DNA of 21,300 nt from Thalassiosira profunda (taxonomy: Eukaryota; Bacillariophyta; Thalassiosirophyceae; Thalassiosirales; Thalassiosiraceae), in NCBI GenBank assembly GCA_036939355.1, contig JALLAP010000742.1:1-21300 (forward strand). Reading direction: 5' to 3'. Shown here piece after piece: positions 1 to 8,231 of this stretch. Under the pieces are notes generated by a model. It did not search any database, was not told where the DNA came from, and saw nothing but the letters and a program-made list of their open reading frames with translations. A program made the translations under genes and the position numbers. Each line of letters begins with the position of its first letter. The first letter of the stretch is position 1.

Positions 1-114
1 CGCATGGTGGTTGACGAAGTTGCCGCGGCCGGAGAGGACGTCGTTCTCGTGCGGCCTGGCGATGTCGGTCAGCTGCTCCTGCTCCTGCTGCCACTGCAGG
101 GTGACGGTGTTCAT
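1..114 (-). CDS. DVLSGRGN-motif protein, N-terminal 38 residues (3' end outside window)
   Basis: Read on the minus strand from the ATG at 114-112, the sequence stays open to the window edge. It encodes a Gln/Glu-rich start (LQWQQEQEQL) followed by HENDVLSGRGNFVNHHA. The pattern DVLxGRGxxxNxHxGN is, from memory, the signature of a large family found mainly in diatoms and related stramenopiles (Pfam DUF6824). Its function is unknown, although some members carry regulatory-looking disordered regions. The motif normally continues with GN and a basic helix, which would lie to the left of this window. The start is the only ATG in frame and is followed at once by the motif region, so the N-terminus is probably complete. 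The gene diverges from the eight-TM gene at 460 across 345 bp. Confidence 0.8.
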   Translation of the reverse strand, partial: MNTVTLQWQQEQEQLTDIARPHENDVLSGRGNFVNHHA

Positions 115-459
115 CTTTCTCTTCCGCTATCCTCTTCTCCGGCTTGCAAATAAAATGGATCGCCGGCCGACGGCCGATCGACGGGCCAAGAATAAAATGA
201 GCACCTTCCAGACTCCTTCAACCCCCGTCGCGCCAGGCCTCTTTGCAGGGTTTTATGGAGCAGGGCGGCTCCTCCTCGAGCTCGAGCTCGAGCGATCCCG
301 CGGATTTCTAAAACTGCACAGCGCCTTCGCCCGCGAAGGTGAAGGTGAGACATCGGAGAAATCGGCGTCCTCCTCCTCTCGGCGCGCGCGGCCGGCTCAG
401 CCCTCCGAGCGGCCACCTGCTACGTCGTCGTCCTCTCCTCCGGAGGCGGCAGCAGGCAA
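115..459. promoter_or_regulatory. Divergent intergenic region with a triple CTCGAG palindrome
   Basis: This 345-bp gap lies between two divergent genes and must hold the promoters of both. It contains three head-to-tail CTCGAG units at 275-292, an 18-bp perfect palindrome. No convincing TATA box or gene was found. The open frames that cross it are GC-rich and show no recognisable protein features. Confidence 0.45.
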
Positions 460-1587
460 ATGAACGGTGTCAAGCGCCTCCTCCCCGGGCGGGGAGACCC
501 TCCCGCGGCGTCGCCCCGATCCTGGTGGTATGCGGGCCTCTTCCTCTCGTCCCTGATTGCAATGGGCTCCACCCTCGAGGCCGTGCGGAAGCAGCGCCAC
601 TTTGCCCCACCAAACAACACGCAGCGGTGGGCCGTCGGATCCATCGTCTCGGTGTTCCTGGCGGCGTTTGCCGCCATAGGATTGCAATCGCTGCCGCGAA
701 CAGCGCACATCTTGGCCGGAACAAAACTTGAGTTGGCGCTGATATTGATTGTGGCAGCCTTCGCGTGCGGGGCGGTGGGGACGGCGACCAACCCCGCCAC
801 CGGCATGGCCGTCAACGCCAGCGGCGGCGTGAGCTTTGGCAATTTGTACTACTCCGCGTGGGCGACCTTCGACTGCGCCGCGGGGCTGCTGCTGTCGTTC
901 CTCCGCACCGAACGCGGGTTGGATGTCTCGAGCCAGCTGAAATCGCGGGGGCGGCGGTTTCGCCTCTGGGCCATCTTAATCATCGCCAACCTGATCGTCA
1001 TGGGGAGCAGCGCGTCGGCGTACGATGCCCAATGCGGCGACGAGGAAGAGATGGTGCGCATCAAGTATTGCCGGAGGGCAGCGTTTGGGGTGAGCGCGGG
1101 ATGCATCGGGTGCGTGGGCAGCCTGGCCTGTGTGGCGATGCGATTGTCGTGCACACGAATAGAGAGTGGGGAGGCGCGGCCGAACACGCTCGTATTTGGG
1201 GTGGAGTGCATAGCGGGCCTGATTTTATTGTGCGTCTACTGCTTTGCGGTGGCATATCTGACAAGCGAAGAGGGACCGGGGGCACCGCTCGGAAATCTTT
1301 TCTACAGTGTGTGGATTTCGTTTGGTCTGATCTGTTTCGTCGGGACGTCCTTGCTCGAGGAGTACCAGGCGGCCAAAGCGATATACAAGCAGGAAAATCA
1401 ACCTCGCAGTATTGCAGCGAGCGCGGGGGACGAAAGCAGCCTTCAAACACAGGGCGCCGACTGGGAGGACAGCGAGCACAGCGCGTCAATAGACTACCAC
1501 CGCCCCATTTTGCATGGGGTGCAGCAGCCGTCGATGCCCGTTGCACAGCGCACTGGCTCAGTGGGGGAAGTATCGATTCAGGACTAG
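460..1587 (+). CDS. Eight-helix membrane protein made of two four-TM repeats
   Basis: The protein has 375 residues and starts at an ATG in good context, with no intron visible. Hydrophobic segments lie at roughly residues 21-38, 58-76, 90-107, 128-148, 169-188, 206-226, 244-266 and 279-298. They are followed by a polar, probably cytosolic tail of about 75 residues. The two halves are related: GNLYYSAWATFD (127-138) recurs as GNLFYSVWISFG (278-289), and each ends in a charged stretch. The first helices (AGLFLSSLIAMGS and AILIIANLIVMGS) also match. I do not recognise a named family. Eight-TM proteins of this kind are, from memory, common in diatom genomes without a known function. There is no ER signal peptide apart from the first helix. 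A transporter or receptor role would be a guess. It converges on lumenal protein 1 with an 84-bp gap. Confidence 0.85.
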   Translation: MNGVKRLLPGRGDPPAASPRSWWYAGLFLSSLIAMGSTLEAVRKQRHFAPPNNTQRWAVGSIVSVFLAAFAAIGLQSLPRTAHILAGTKLELALILIVAAFACGAVGTATNPATGMAVNASGGVSFGNLYYSAWATFDCAAGLLLSFLRTERGLDVSSQLKSRGRRFRLWAILIIANLIVMGSSASAYDAQCGDEEEMVRIKYCRRAAFGVSAGCIGCVGSLACVAMRLSCTRIESGEARPNTLVFGVECIAGLILLCVYCFAVAYLTSEEGPGAPLGNLFYSVWISFGLICFVGTSLLEEYQAAKAIYKQENQPRSIAASAGDESSLQTQGADWEDSEHSASIDYHRPILHGVQQPSMPVAQRTGSVGEVSIQD

Positions 1588-1671
1588 ACGTGTGTCACTT
1601 CGCGTTGTTGGTCATTTCACGGGAAGTAGAGAAGACCGCACCCAATTTTGGCAACATGACATCTTTGCAGC

Positions 1672-2682
1672 CTACTGGAAGAAGTAACCATCCAGGGGCT
1701 CCACCCCACAAGAGTCCTGCAGATATCCGCTCACCATCAGCTGCCCCCACGCCGCCGAGAGGGTGGGTCCCCCGCGATTTTGACACAGCCTCGTCTTTTT
1801 GACGAATTCGTTGTACCGCCGAATGCTCCTCCCGTATTCCTTTTGCTGGTTCGGCCCCACCGGCGGAATCGCCACCAATTCCCCCTTCAGCCCCGTCGCG
1901 GTATTGATAATCCCAAAGAACGCATTCAGCGCCACCCGTCCGTCCTCCCACGCCTCCTTCGCCTTCGGCACGGCCTCTTTGTCGATCTCCACCGGCAAAT
2001 CACGCTTTATTCCGTTCGTCGCTTTGGTCAACTTGGCCATCGCCCGCTCGAAGGCGAATTGGGATTCGCGAATGTCGTCCGCGTACTCGGGAGGCATCGA
2101 CAGACCGATAATGCGCATCGGATTAACGAACTCCCGCTCGATACGGGAGGCTCCGCCGGACCCACCCCTTGCCCCCTTCGAGGCGACGAGTTCGGAGATA
2201 GCGCCGTATTCGTCCGTGTCGGCCACCTATTGCATGCACATTATACATTGTGAGGCCATTGGTTATTGACCTCACTCAGAGATCTATTTGCAAATGGCAC
2301 GCACCATGTTCTGCAGATCGAAGATGTAGAAGTCGGCCGACAGCTGCAGCGGAAACCGATACTGCAAATACGACCTCACAGCCTCGGGCGGCAGGTCTGG
2401 CAATTCTCCTGACGACGCGTCCGTCACCTCCCTTGCCAGCGCCTTTTTCGGGGCGGCGAGGGCCACGGCGGACGCCGCAAGGAGGGACTGCTTTAGCCAC
2501 GCCCGCCGGGAGTGGGCCGCGGAGGAAGGTGCATCCTCGCCGTCGGTGAATCTGGCAGAGAGGGCCGACGACGGCCGCGTCTGGGCCAGGGTTCCACCGC
2601 CAAAACCGGCTGACGAAAACGCGACGGCCCCTGTGGCGGAGAGGAGGGCGCCAAGCGTGGCGACGCCGCGGGAGAGCACCAT
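1672..2682 (-). CDS. Predicted thylakoid-lumen protein 1 (plastid, Tat-type leader), two exons
   Basis: The gene reads on the minus strand as 2682-2305 joined to 2226-1672, giving 310 residues. The chosen ATG opens a signal peptide ending in AVAFSS, an A|F junction typical of the ASAFAP motif for red-lineage secondary plastids. A transit-like Ser/Arg stretch follows. Then comes SRRAWLKQ with a hydrophobic stretch and ALA cleavage site, a twin-arginine thylakoid signal. The mature part is mainly helical and charged, beginning near ELPDLPPEAVRSYLQYRFPLQ. This build (tripartite leader, roughly 210-residue helical lumenal protein) recalls photosystem II extrinsic proteins of the PsbQ/Psb31 type, but I see no diagnostic motif and do not assign it. 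An ATG-less extension reaches 2760, and the upstream start would spoil the signal peptide. The gene is divergent from the BTB gene (280 bp). Confidence 0.82.
2227..2304 (-). other. Intron of lumenal protein 1 (78 nt)
   Basis: On the minus strand the donor is GTGCGT (from 2304) and the acceptor is CAATAG (ending 2227). Removal joins LQNM to VADTDEYG in phase 0 and bypasses the in-frame TAG that would end exon 1. The polypyrimidine tract is weak. Confidence 0.8.
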
Positions 2683-2962
2683 ATTGCGGAGAGCAACGAG
2701 GAAGGTGCCAGAGTGCGCGTAAGGTAGCGGCGGCTGCGGGCCAGTTAGGTACCCAACCACCGTTTTACGTACTTCGCCCTACGATACATACAACCCATCT
2801 CGCTCTAGTTATCTCGCTCCTCACTCCTCATCCTCCATCATCCATCATCCTGCCCCGTCCGCCCCTCCGCTCGCATCGCTCCTCCCGCGCGCCCGACTCC
2901 GACCCGAGGTTTGACCATACCGACGCTCGACTGCGCCGGGCTGTTATTTTCTGCGCACGAGA

Positions 2963-5000
2963 ATGTCCGATATCGATAAGAAACGCCCGAGGACCGAGGG
3001 CGGCGGTGCACCCACGCCCAGCCCGATTGTCCATCTCAGCGTCGGAGGAGCGAGGCGCGACGTGCGCCGTTCGTTGCTGCTCGCCCTGCGCGACGCCAGC
3101 AAAGTTGCCACTGGTTCAGAGGAGGGAGGAGAAGATGGCAATCCGCTGGTGGACGTCCTCCTGCAGGGGGCGGAGCACTGGAGCAACGTGACTACCACCA
3201 AGGACGCCGATGGCCTGGCGCGGATCTACCTCGACCGAGAACCGGAGGCATTCGACGACCTGCTCAAATACATCCAACACGGCAAAGATTTTATTGAGGA
3301 ACTCATTTGCAAGAATAGCAAGGAGGTGGGGTCGTCGGATGGGGGACTGCGTTTGAAGCAGCTCCGCATGGAGGGAGACTATTTCACTGTGGAGGCATTA
3401 TCTGAGGACATCGATTGCGTATTGCATGGTCAGCCGGCCTCGTTCCGTACCGATAGCTGGTTCACTCTCGCGGCTGCACCCACACGCAACCGGCAGGGCG
3501 ACTGGTCGGGATGGCGCTGGGAGACCGTAACTGGAAGCGAGGGCATTGCTTCGAAGACCACAGAGAGGTCGTTGGAGTTGTGCAAGGTCAATGAAACGGG
3601 GACGTATCTTGTCTTTTTCTCCCTCCACACTGTTGCCGTGACTGCGTTGCCACCTGGACATGGATATCATGGTGAAGATACCGACGAGTTTTGCACCTTG
3701 GGCGTCTTTCACGACAACGCAACAAAGAGCGAGGGTGGACATTGGACATACGCCCTTGCAAGGTGTGGTGCTTTTGATTACAGAGAGGACAAGGAAGTGC
3801 GCCGCACACAACCCCTCTTGGTCACTGCAGCGTTTGCTGATCCTGTTTCGCTGCGGAAAGGCAACCTCCTATACTGCCAGCATGGCACCGGCGTTGTGAC
3901 ATCTTCGCCGATGCAACGAATTGGTGATTTGGTTGGCATGCACTCCAAGTTCAAAAGCAACCCACAGTGTGTGTCATATCTCTCCTTGGTCCGAGTGTTT
4001 GGAGACTGCATCAAATCGTGGAATGTCCAACGCGAGAAGGACCTAAAAGCTGAGCCCACCACTGTGAAATGGACGCCCGGCATCAACGACTTTTCCATGC
4101 CATCAGAAACCTCCCTTGATAGTGTATCTCTCGACGATGGGGATGCGACTGCGTTGCGGTTCAAGAAAGCTGGACTCTACCTCATTCTCGGCAGGGTCTC
4201 TGCACGGCTGAGAAAAGACTATGACTATGAGCTTGGGGAGAAACCTGCAGTCCAATTAGAGGTAAGAGGTGACGAGTGATCAGCTGTGTGCCAGATTTGG
4301 CCCAACCATTCTCACTCTTCCCTCTTCTACTATTCAGCTTTGCACCAAGGGAGGGACCCCACTGCTCATCAGTCCACATTTGATTTCCTGGCCTGTTGGT
4401 ACTGACGACGAACCATACGATAAAAGAATTGCCGAATACGGCCCCATTCGCGATGTCGTCTGTGCTGAAAAAGATAGCATCATTCGCGTGAAAGCTGTGA
4501 GGGGGGCTTGTTTCGCACGCCATGGAACCGTCCCGGGCGAGAAGATTCCCACCCAGAATCTGAGCGTCCTTAGGTTGAGCCCCTCGGCACGTGCGGATCG
4601 CTACCAGATTTATATGGAAGGTGGCAAACTCTCTTTCCGAAGGCATCTTGGGTTAGATGAAGAGGCGACGTCGGAACGAGCGCCACTGTTCGAAATCGAC
4701 GATAGTGACGACAGGATGACCAACAATATGTCTCTCTTGGTCACTGGGGAAGTCCACTGCATTGTCGTGGGGTCACTGCCATCGTTGGCCGCGTCCAATG
4801 CAACCATAATGGTGAACTATCACGCAACGATACATTCTCAGTTGGCCAAAGATAGCGCTCGAGGTGCCCACGCTTTCCAGGGCGTCCTCGATCTGAAGAA
4901 AGACGATTTCGTTCATATTGAATTGAATGGCGGGGGAGACATGTGCTGGGATTATTCGCCGAATGCTGGACAGTTGGCGTTCGTAGTACTAGACCAATAA
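2963..5000 (+). CDS. BTB/T1-domain protein with three C1q/TNF-like beta-sandwich repeats, two exons
   Basis: The coding sequence is 2963-4261 joined to 4338-5000, giving 653 residues. Residues 20-150 form a potassium-channel-tetramerisation type BTB domain, as in KCTD proteins: IVHLSVGG near 22, then IYLDREPEAFDDLLKYIQHG at 88-107, then LRMEGDYFTVEAL. It has no membrane segment or signal peptide, so it should be cytosolic or nuclear. The remaining 500 residues contain three units with the same order of strands: a GxYLxxxxVxx strand (TGTYLVFFSLHT, AGLYLILGRVSA, GEVHCIVVGSLP), a D-x-V-x-KxD/N strand pair, and a final LxVVRL-like strand (YLSLVRVFG, LSVLRLSP, AFVVLDQ). This resembles C1q/TNF jelly rolls by pattern only. 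KCTD proteins usually oligomerise and can recruit Cullin-3, but that role is not shown here. Confidence 0.85.
4262..4337 (+). other. Intron of the BTB/T1 gene (76 nt)
   Basis: A consensus donor GTAAGA follows GAG at 4261. A pyrimidine-rich tract ends in CTATTCAG at 4337. Splicing is phase 0 (VQLE joined to LCTKGG) and removes the in-frame TGA that follows RGDE. Confidence 0.92.
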
Positions 5001-5001
5001 A
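4996..5001 (+). terminator. AATAAA overlapping the stop codon of the BTB gene
   Basis: The stop codon TAA (4998-5000) lies inside an AATAAA hexamer. The converging gene ends only 18 bp away. If the hexamer works as a poly(A) signal, the transcript end must lie inside the coding region of the opposite-strand gene. Confidence 0.4.
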
Positions 5002-5018
5002 ACTCCAGAAGACAGCAA

Positions 5019-5846
5019 TCATGCAATGGTCTCGAACTTGTCACCGACCTTCGGGCTGATGCTCCGGTTCACAATCGCAAAGTACGAATTCCACGAGTCT
5101 TTGCCAAACTCCCACAACCCTACCGCCGTCGCCGCGTCTCTCTCATCAATCGCCCTCGCCAGCTCCTTCGTCGCCCACGCGCACTCGTTGATGTAGTACC
5201 GGCTGACGAGAAACTCCCTCGGGGGCCCGGAATAGTTGGGACTCGTGAGCATCTGCCCCGCGAACAGCGCCATCTTCAACAATGCATCCACCGCCGGCGC
5301 CGGCACCTGCCCTTCCAACCCGGCATCTACTAGCTTTGCCGCCTCGTTCCAGTTGGGGTTGGAGCTGCGGAGGATCTTTCCGAGCTTCTCAAACTCGGAT
5401 GCACCCAATTGAATGCTGAACCCATACTTTCCATAAGCGGGTATCCTCTGCTTTAGTGAAACGTACACACAGCTGTTGCCCGTAGTTTCTGACTTCGTGC
5501 ATTCTCCCCATGCATTCCAGGTAGGATCGTCCGCAGGAAAGGCGTCGATGTTCAACCGCCGCGGGGGCTTCCTGCCACTGAAATACCAGTAGTCTTCGCG
5601 AATCAAGGCCTCCTTGTTCTTATTGCGATCTCGATCCTCGTACTTGTACGAGGCGACGGCGGCGGCAGGGCCATCGTCTGCAAATACCGGCGCAGTGGGC
5701 AGGAAGATGCCAGCTGCAGCCGCCCCGAAGGTCGAGCGGGCGAACGATCGTCGTGTGCGCGGCAGCGAGCTGCACTCCGGGGAGAGCTGCAACGCCAGCG
5801 CGCCAGCCGCGGAGGCGAGTAGTATGCAGACGAGCCGCGGCGCCAT
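5019..5846 (-). CDS. Predicted thylakoid-lumen protein 2 (plastid-targeted)
   Basis: From the ATG at 5846-5844 the protein has 275 residues. It opens with a signal peptide (MAPRLVCILLASAAGALA), then a short basic stretch (RTRRSFARS) and a second hydrophobic stretch ending PVFA|DD. That is a twin-arginine-like thylakoid signal. The mature part has a CTKSETTGNSC loop and several long helices, ending with FLVSRYYINECAWATKEL and LWEFGKDSWNSYFAIVNRS. This conserved-looking helical C-terminus suggests an extrinsic photosystem-associated lumenal protein of PsbQ/Psb31-like build. That is inference from architecture, not from a diagnostic motif. The frame stays open upstream to about 6002 but has no ATG there. 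That extension holds a second, diverged copy of the leader. The gene is convergent with the BTB gene and divergent from the Nudix gene. Confidence 0.82.
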   Translation of the reverse strand: MAPRLVCILLASAAGALALQLSPECSSLPRTRRSFARSTFGAAAAGIFLPTAPVFADDGPAAAVASYKYEDRDRNKNKEALIREDYWYFSGRKPPRRLNIDAFPADDPTWNAWGECTKSETTGNSCVYVSLKQRIPAYGKYGFSIQLGASEFEKLGKILRSSNPNWNEAAKLVDAGLEGQVPAPAVDALLKMALFAGQMLTSPNYSGPPREFLVSRYYINECAWATKELARAIDERDAATAVGLWEFGKDSWNSYFAIVNRSISPKVGDKFETIA

Positions 5847-5950
5847 CGGTACACGAGACCGTCGCGTGCGAGTCGCCGAGCTGCTTTCCGGGGAGATCTG
5901 CAACACCGGCGGCGCGGAGGCGAATAGTATGCAGACGAGCTGCAGCAGTC
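5750..5950 (-). repeat. Tandem duplication of the signal-peptide-coding segment
   Basis: Segment 5750-5844 and segment 5861-5950 are diverged direct copies, sharing for example AGTATGCAGACGAG and TCCGGGGAGA. Both are in the same minus-strand frame. They encode LVCILLASA...LQLSPECSS..RTRRS and LVCILFASA...LQISPESSS..RTRRS. Only the inner copy has an ATG. The outer copy therefore lies in the 5' leader or in an upstream exon that I cannot define. The plus-strand spacing is about 110 bp. Confidence 0.85.
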
Positions 5951-6298
5951 GAAGGCCAGGTTGTGGGGGGGGGGGGGGAGCCCGGGAAAATCTTGACTTC
6001 AATCTTTGAAGCTACGTCGGAATGGTTGTTTGAGGGCCGGAACCTCTACTCGAACTCTCTAAGCAAAGCAAGAGGAGGGCGCTGCTTGAGCTTGAGCGCC
6101 ATCACATTGCGGTCCCTCTCCTGCGCTGATTACCAAGAACAAAAGCCCTTGGTCGGTTCGAGGGCAGCAACCAAAGAATCCACTACCGCTCATATCATGT
6201 GCACTGATGTGTCACTTGTTGGTGGACGGTGGGGAGTGCACGGGGGCTGACTGGCAAATCGGGTGATGGTCTGATGGGCCCAATTCACATCGAATAAA
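5847..6298. promoter_or_regulatory. Divergent intergenic region between lumenal protein 2 and the Nudix gene
   Basis: This 452-bp region holds the outer leader copy, a 14-G homopolymer at 5965-5978, and about 300 bp of lower-GC sequence that must carry both promoters. No RNA gene was found. A GGTTCGAGGGC stretch near 6153 recalls a tRNA T-arm but has no matching acceptor stem. Confidence 0.4.
5965..5978 (+). repeat. Run of 14 G
   Basis: An uninterrupted homopolymer of 14 G lies just upstream of the duplicated leader of lumenal protein 2. Its exact length is unreliable in draft sequence. On the minus strand it is a poly-C tract and reads as poly-proline in the ATG-less upstream frame. Confidence 0.9.
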
Positions 6299-7159
6299 AT
6301 GGCGTCCATCACGCCAGGTCGACCGTCGCAGAAGGGTGGTTTCCTACTTCTGATTGGGGCCGCTGCACTCCTCGCCCTCCGTTTCATCGCACAGTCGTTG
6401 CGTGCGCCCACATCGGCACACGCCAATGATTCCAGGTTGCCAGTGTACGATTTCCCTCCCACCTTCGCCGCGGAGCCGCCGCACCTGACGCCCATCGATC
6501 CTGCCACCCTCATACCAAAGGGCACGCGCTCCATCGACTACGCCCATCGACACGGCCTTCTTCACACGGGAAGCATCCTCTACGTGATGGACTCGTCCGG
6601 CTCACTCCTCTTTTTGCAACGATCACAAAAGATGGTGACCTGCCCGAGCACGTGGAGCATACTGGGGGAGCATTCGACGGCAGGCGAGGGGGTGATCGAG
6701 GGGGTGGTCCGGGGAATCGAGGAAGAACTCGGATTCGCATCGTCGGCGCCAATGAAATCAGACACTCCCGGCGCGTGGACGGTGGAATTGCATCCAATCC
6801 AAAGCCCGAAAGAAAGTCTGCACGTGACAATCCAAAATGCGACGGAGTATCCGCTCTATTACATTCGGCACTATGGCCCACGAAACAACAACCGCATCGA
6901 TCGGCAGCTGACGTTCACGTGGATTGTGAAGTTTCCGAAACGGCACGACGAGATACCCTGGCAAGTGGACGACGAGGTTGCCAACCACAGGTGGCTGGAT
7001 TTAGCGGAAGTCCGGGCCTGGTATGCGGAGGATGGAAAGCGATACAACAAGGCGTTCGAAAGTGACGGAGACGTGACGGACGATGGGCCCGACGTAGGCG
7101 ACTTTTGCCACGAAACCGTTCGGTTGCTATACGAGGCCGGGCTGTCGTCGATTGCATGA
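6299..7159 (+). CDS. Membrane-anchored Nudix hydrolase-like protein
   Basis: The protein has 286 residues, no intron, and starts at the ATG in ATAAAATGG. A single hydrophobic helix at about 14-31 is a signal anchor. A linker of about 50 residues follows, then a Nudix fold beginning near residue 89 (GSILYVMDSSGSLLFLQRS). The Nudix box spans 124-146: EHSTAGE, then R138, then E142 E143 and G145 F146. It matches the consensus Gx5Ex7REUxEExGU except that the first Gly is Glu124 and the Glu after Arg is Gly139. The two metal-binding Glu are kept. Surrounding sequence (CPSTWSILGEH) recalls the isopentenyl-diphosphate-isomerase-like branch of Nudix proteins. The substrate is unknown. Activity is plausible but not assured given the altered box. 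The gene converges with the acylated small protein (139 bp). Confidence 0.85.
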   Translation: MASITPGRPSQKGGFLLLIGAAALLALRFIAQSLRAPTSAHANDSRLPVYDFPPTFAAEPPHLTPIDPATLIPKGTRSIDYAHRHGLLHTGSILYVMDSSGSLLFLQRSQKMVTCPSTWSILGEHSTAGEGVIEGVVRGIEEELGFASSAPMKSDTPGAWTVELHPIQSPKESLHVTIQNATEYPLYYIRHYGPRNNNRIDRQLTFTWIVKFPKRHDEIPWQVDDEVANHRWLDLAEVRAWYAEDGKRYNKAFESDGDVTDDGPDVGDFCHETVRLLYEAGLSSIA

Positions 7160-7298
7160 ATGGAGATAATCACTCCATTGCAACACTGAGCAATCCAAAT
7201 GCATTTTGTGCCAGAGACCAAAGGGGATATGCACAGATTGCACTCGTCTTATCTCTTGCACCAAATCAACCAACAACAAACACCCATCGCACCACTTT

Positions 7299-7943
7299 TT
7301 ACTTCGCCGAATACGCCGGAACGTATGGGCCAGTTGTCGGCTGCGCCACCGCCTCCATTCCATCCCCCGCTCCGTAACTTCCCGCTGGTACAGCCGTTTC
7401 CGCCTCAGGCTCCGCCACGACCGTCGGCACGTACACTCCCGGCGTCAGTTCTTCCTCCTGAGGAGGGGGCGGCGTATCAACTGAAAACTCAACGGTAAAA
7501 GTCGACCCTGGCCCCATCCCCTCCGGAACTGTAATGGCGTTCATGCGCCCGTCGGGCGCCTTGACGTGTATGACGTCTCCCGCCGAGACTCCGGGCGGCA
7601 GGGTGACTATTGTTTTGTTTGTTTGATAGAGCACAAGATGTGCACAAATCGCAATGAGCACTAGTGATATCCAGATAAAAATGCAACGCTCCCAGCACTC
7701 ACCCGAAATATATTTGGCAAGTCCCCCGCTCGCCGCCGGCGCCTCGGCGCCCCGGTTCGGCTTGCCCACGAGCTTCAACGCGTTCCCGCCCGGGCAGGTG
7801 ACGAAGTGCGCGTTCGCAACCGCCGTCGTGGAATTGATCTGCTTGTACTCGTCGGCCCCCGGCTGGTAAACGGGCTTGGCCACCCGCTTGTCGCCGGGGT
7901 AGGCGGCCGCTCCCCCGATGCACTTGCCAACGCAGCTTCCCAT
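7299..7943 (-). CDS. Small N-terminally acylated protein with a VTLPPGVSAGD repeat motif
   Basis: The protein starts MGSCVGKCIGG, with Gly2 for possible N-myristoylation and Cys4 and Cys8 for possible palmitoylation. That would tie it to the cytosolic face of a membrane. The C-terminal half has VTLPPGVSAGDVIHVKAPDG followed by NAITVPEGMGPGSTFTVEF. This is a PPGV/PEGM twin-repeat seen in many algal and protist proteins that lack a known function. The tail is Pro-, Glu- and Gly-rich. A 96-nt intron-like segment (7607-7702) splits the gene. Spliced, the protein has 182 residues (YIS joined to VTLPPG). Unspliced, it has 214 with no frame break. The spliced form gives the better repeat alignment. 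The gene is divergent from the MYND gene (288 bp). Confidence 0.78.
   Translation of the reverse strand: MGSCVGKCIGGAAAYPGDKRVAKPVYQPGADEYKQINSTTAVANAHFVTCPGGNALKLVGKPNRGAEAPAASGGLAKYISGECWERCIFIWISLVLIAICAHLVLYQTNKTIVTLPPGVSAGDVIHVKAPDGRMNAITVPEGMGPGSTFTVEFSVDTPPPPQEEELTPGVYVPTVVAEPEAETAVPAGSYGAGDGMEAVAQPTTGPYVPAYSAK
7607..7702 (-). other. Probable in-frame intron (96 nt) that would encode a TM helix if retained
   Basis: On the minus strand the donor is GTGAGT (from 7702) and the acceptor is CAATAG (ending 7607). The length is divisible by three and there is no stop in frame. Translated, it gives ECWERC, then a 20-residue hydrophobic stretch starting CIFIWISLVL, then YQTNK. Confidence 0.75.
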
Positions 7944-8231
7944 GATGATGCGCTCGTTCTCGTTCGGGTTGCAGTTGCAAGAAGTGGGGGCGGGGACAGG
8001 GGGCGGGCGCTACCTACGATACGATTTTGGGGGCGCTTCCCCGAGTTGTAAATTCACTGAAATTCAACGTGCCCGCTAAACCAAAATCCGCACCCGCCCG
8101 CGCGCCTGTGCTCACTCCACCCCCCTGCCCCCCCGGCCCCCCGCCCGCGGCCCCGCGCTCGCTGAGGCGCCGAGGCCCCGACACGCGCTGCTTGCGCTGC
8201 TGCGGGGCGAGCCGCTGATTTCGGATCGACA

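Noticed and set aside
765..1802. 345-residue plus-strand open frame over the eight-TM gene
   Set aside because: It is a shifted frame of the clear membrane protein gene, Arg/Gly-rich, and runs into the convergent gene.
6145..6175. tRNA-like T-arm sequence GGTTCGAGGGC
   Set aside because: No acceptor stem, D-arm or anticodon arm can be built around it.
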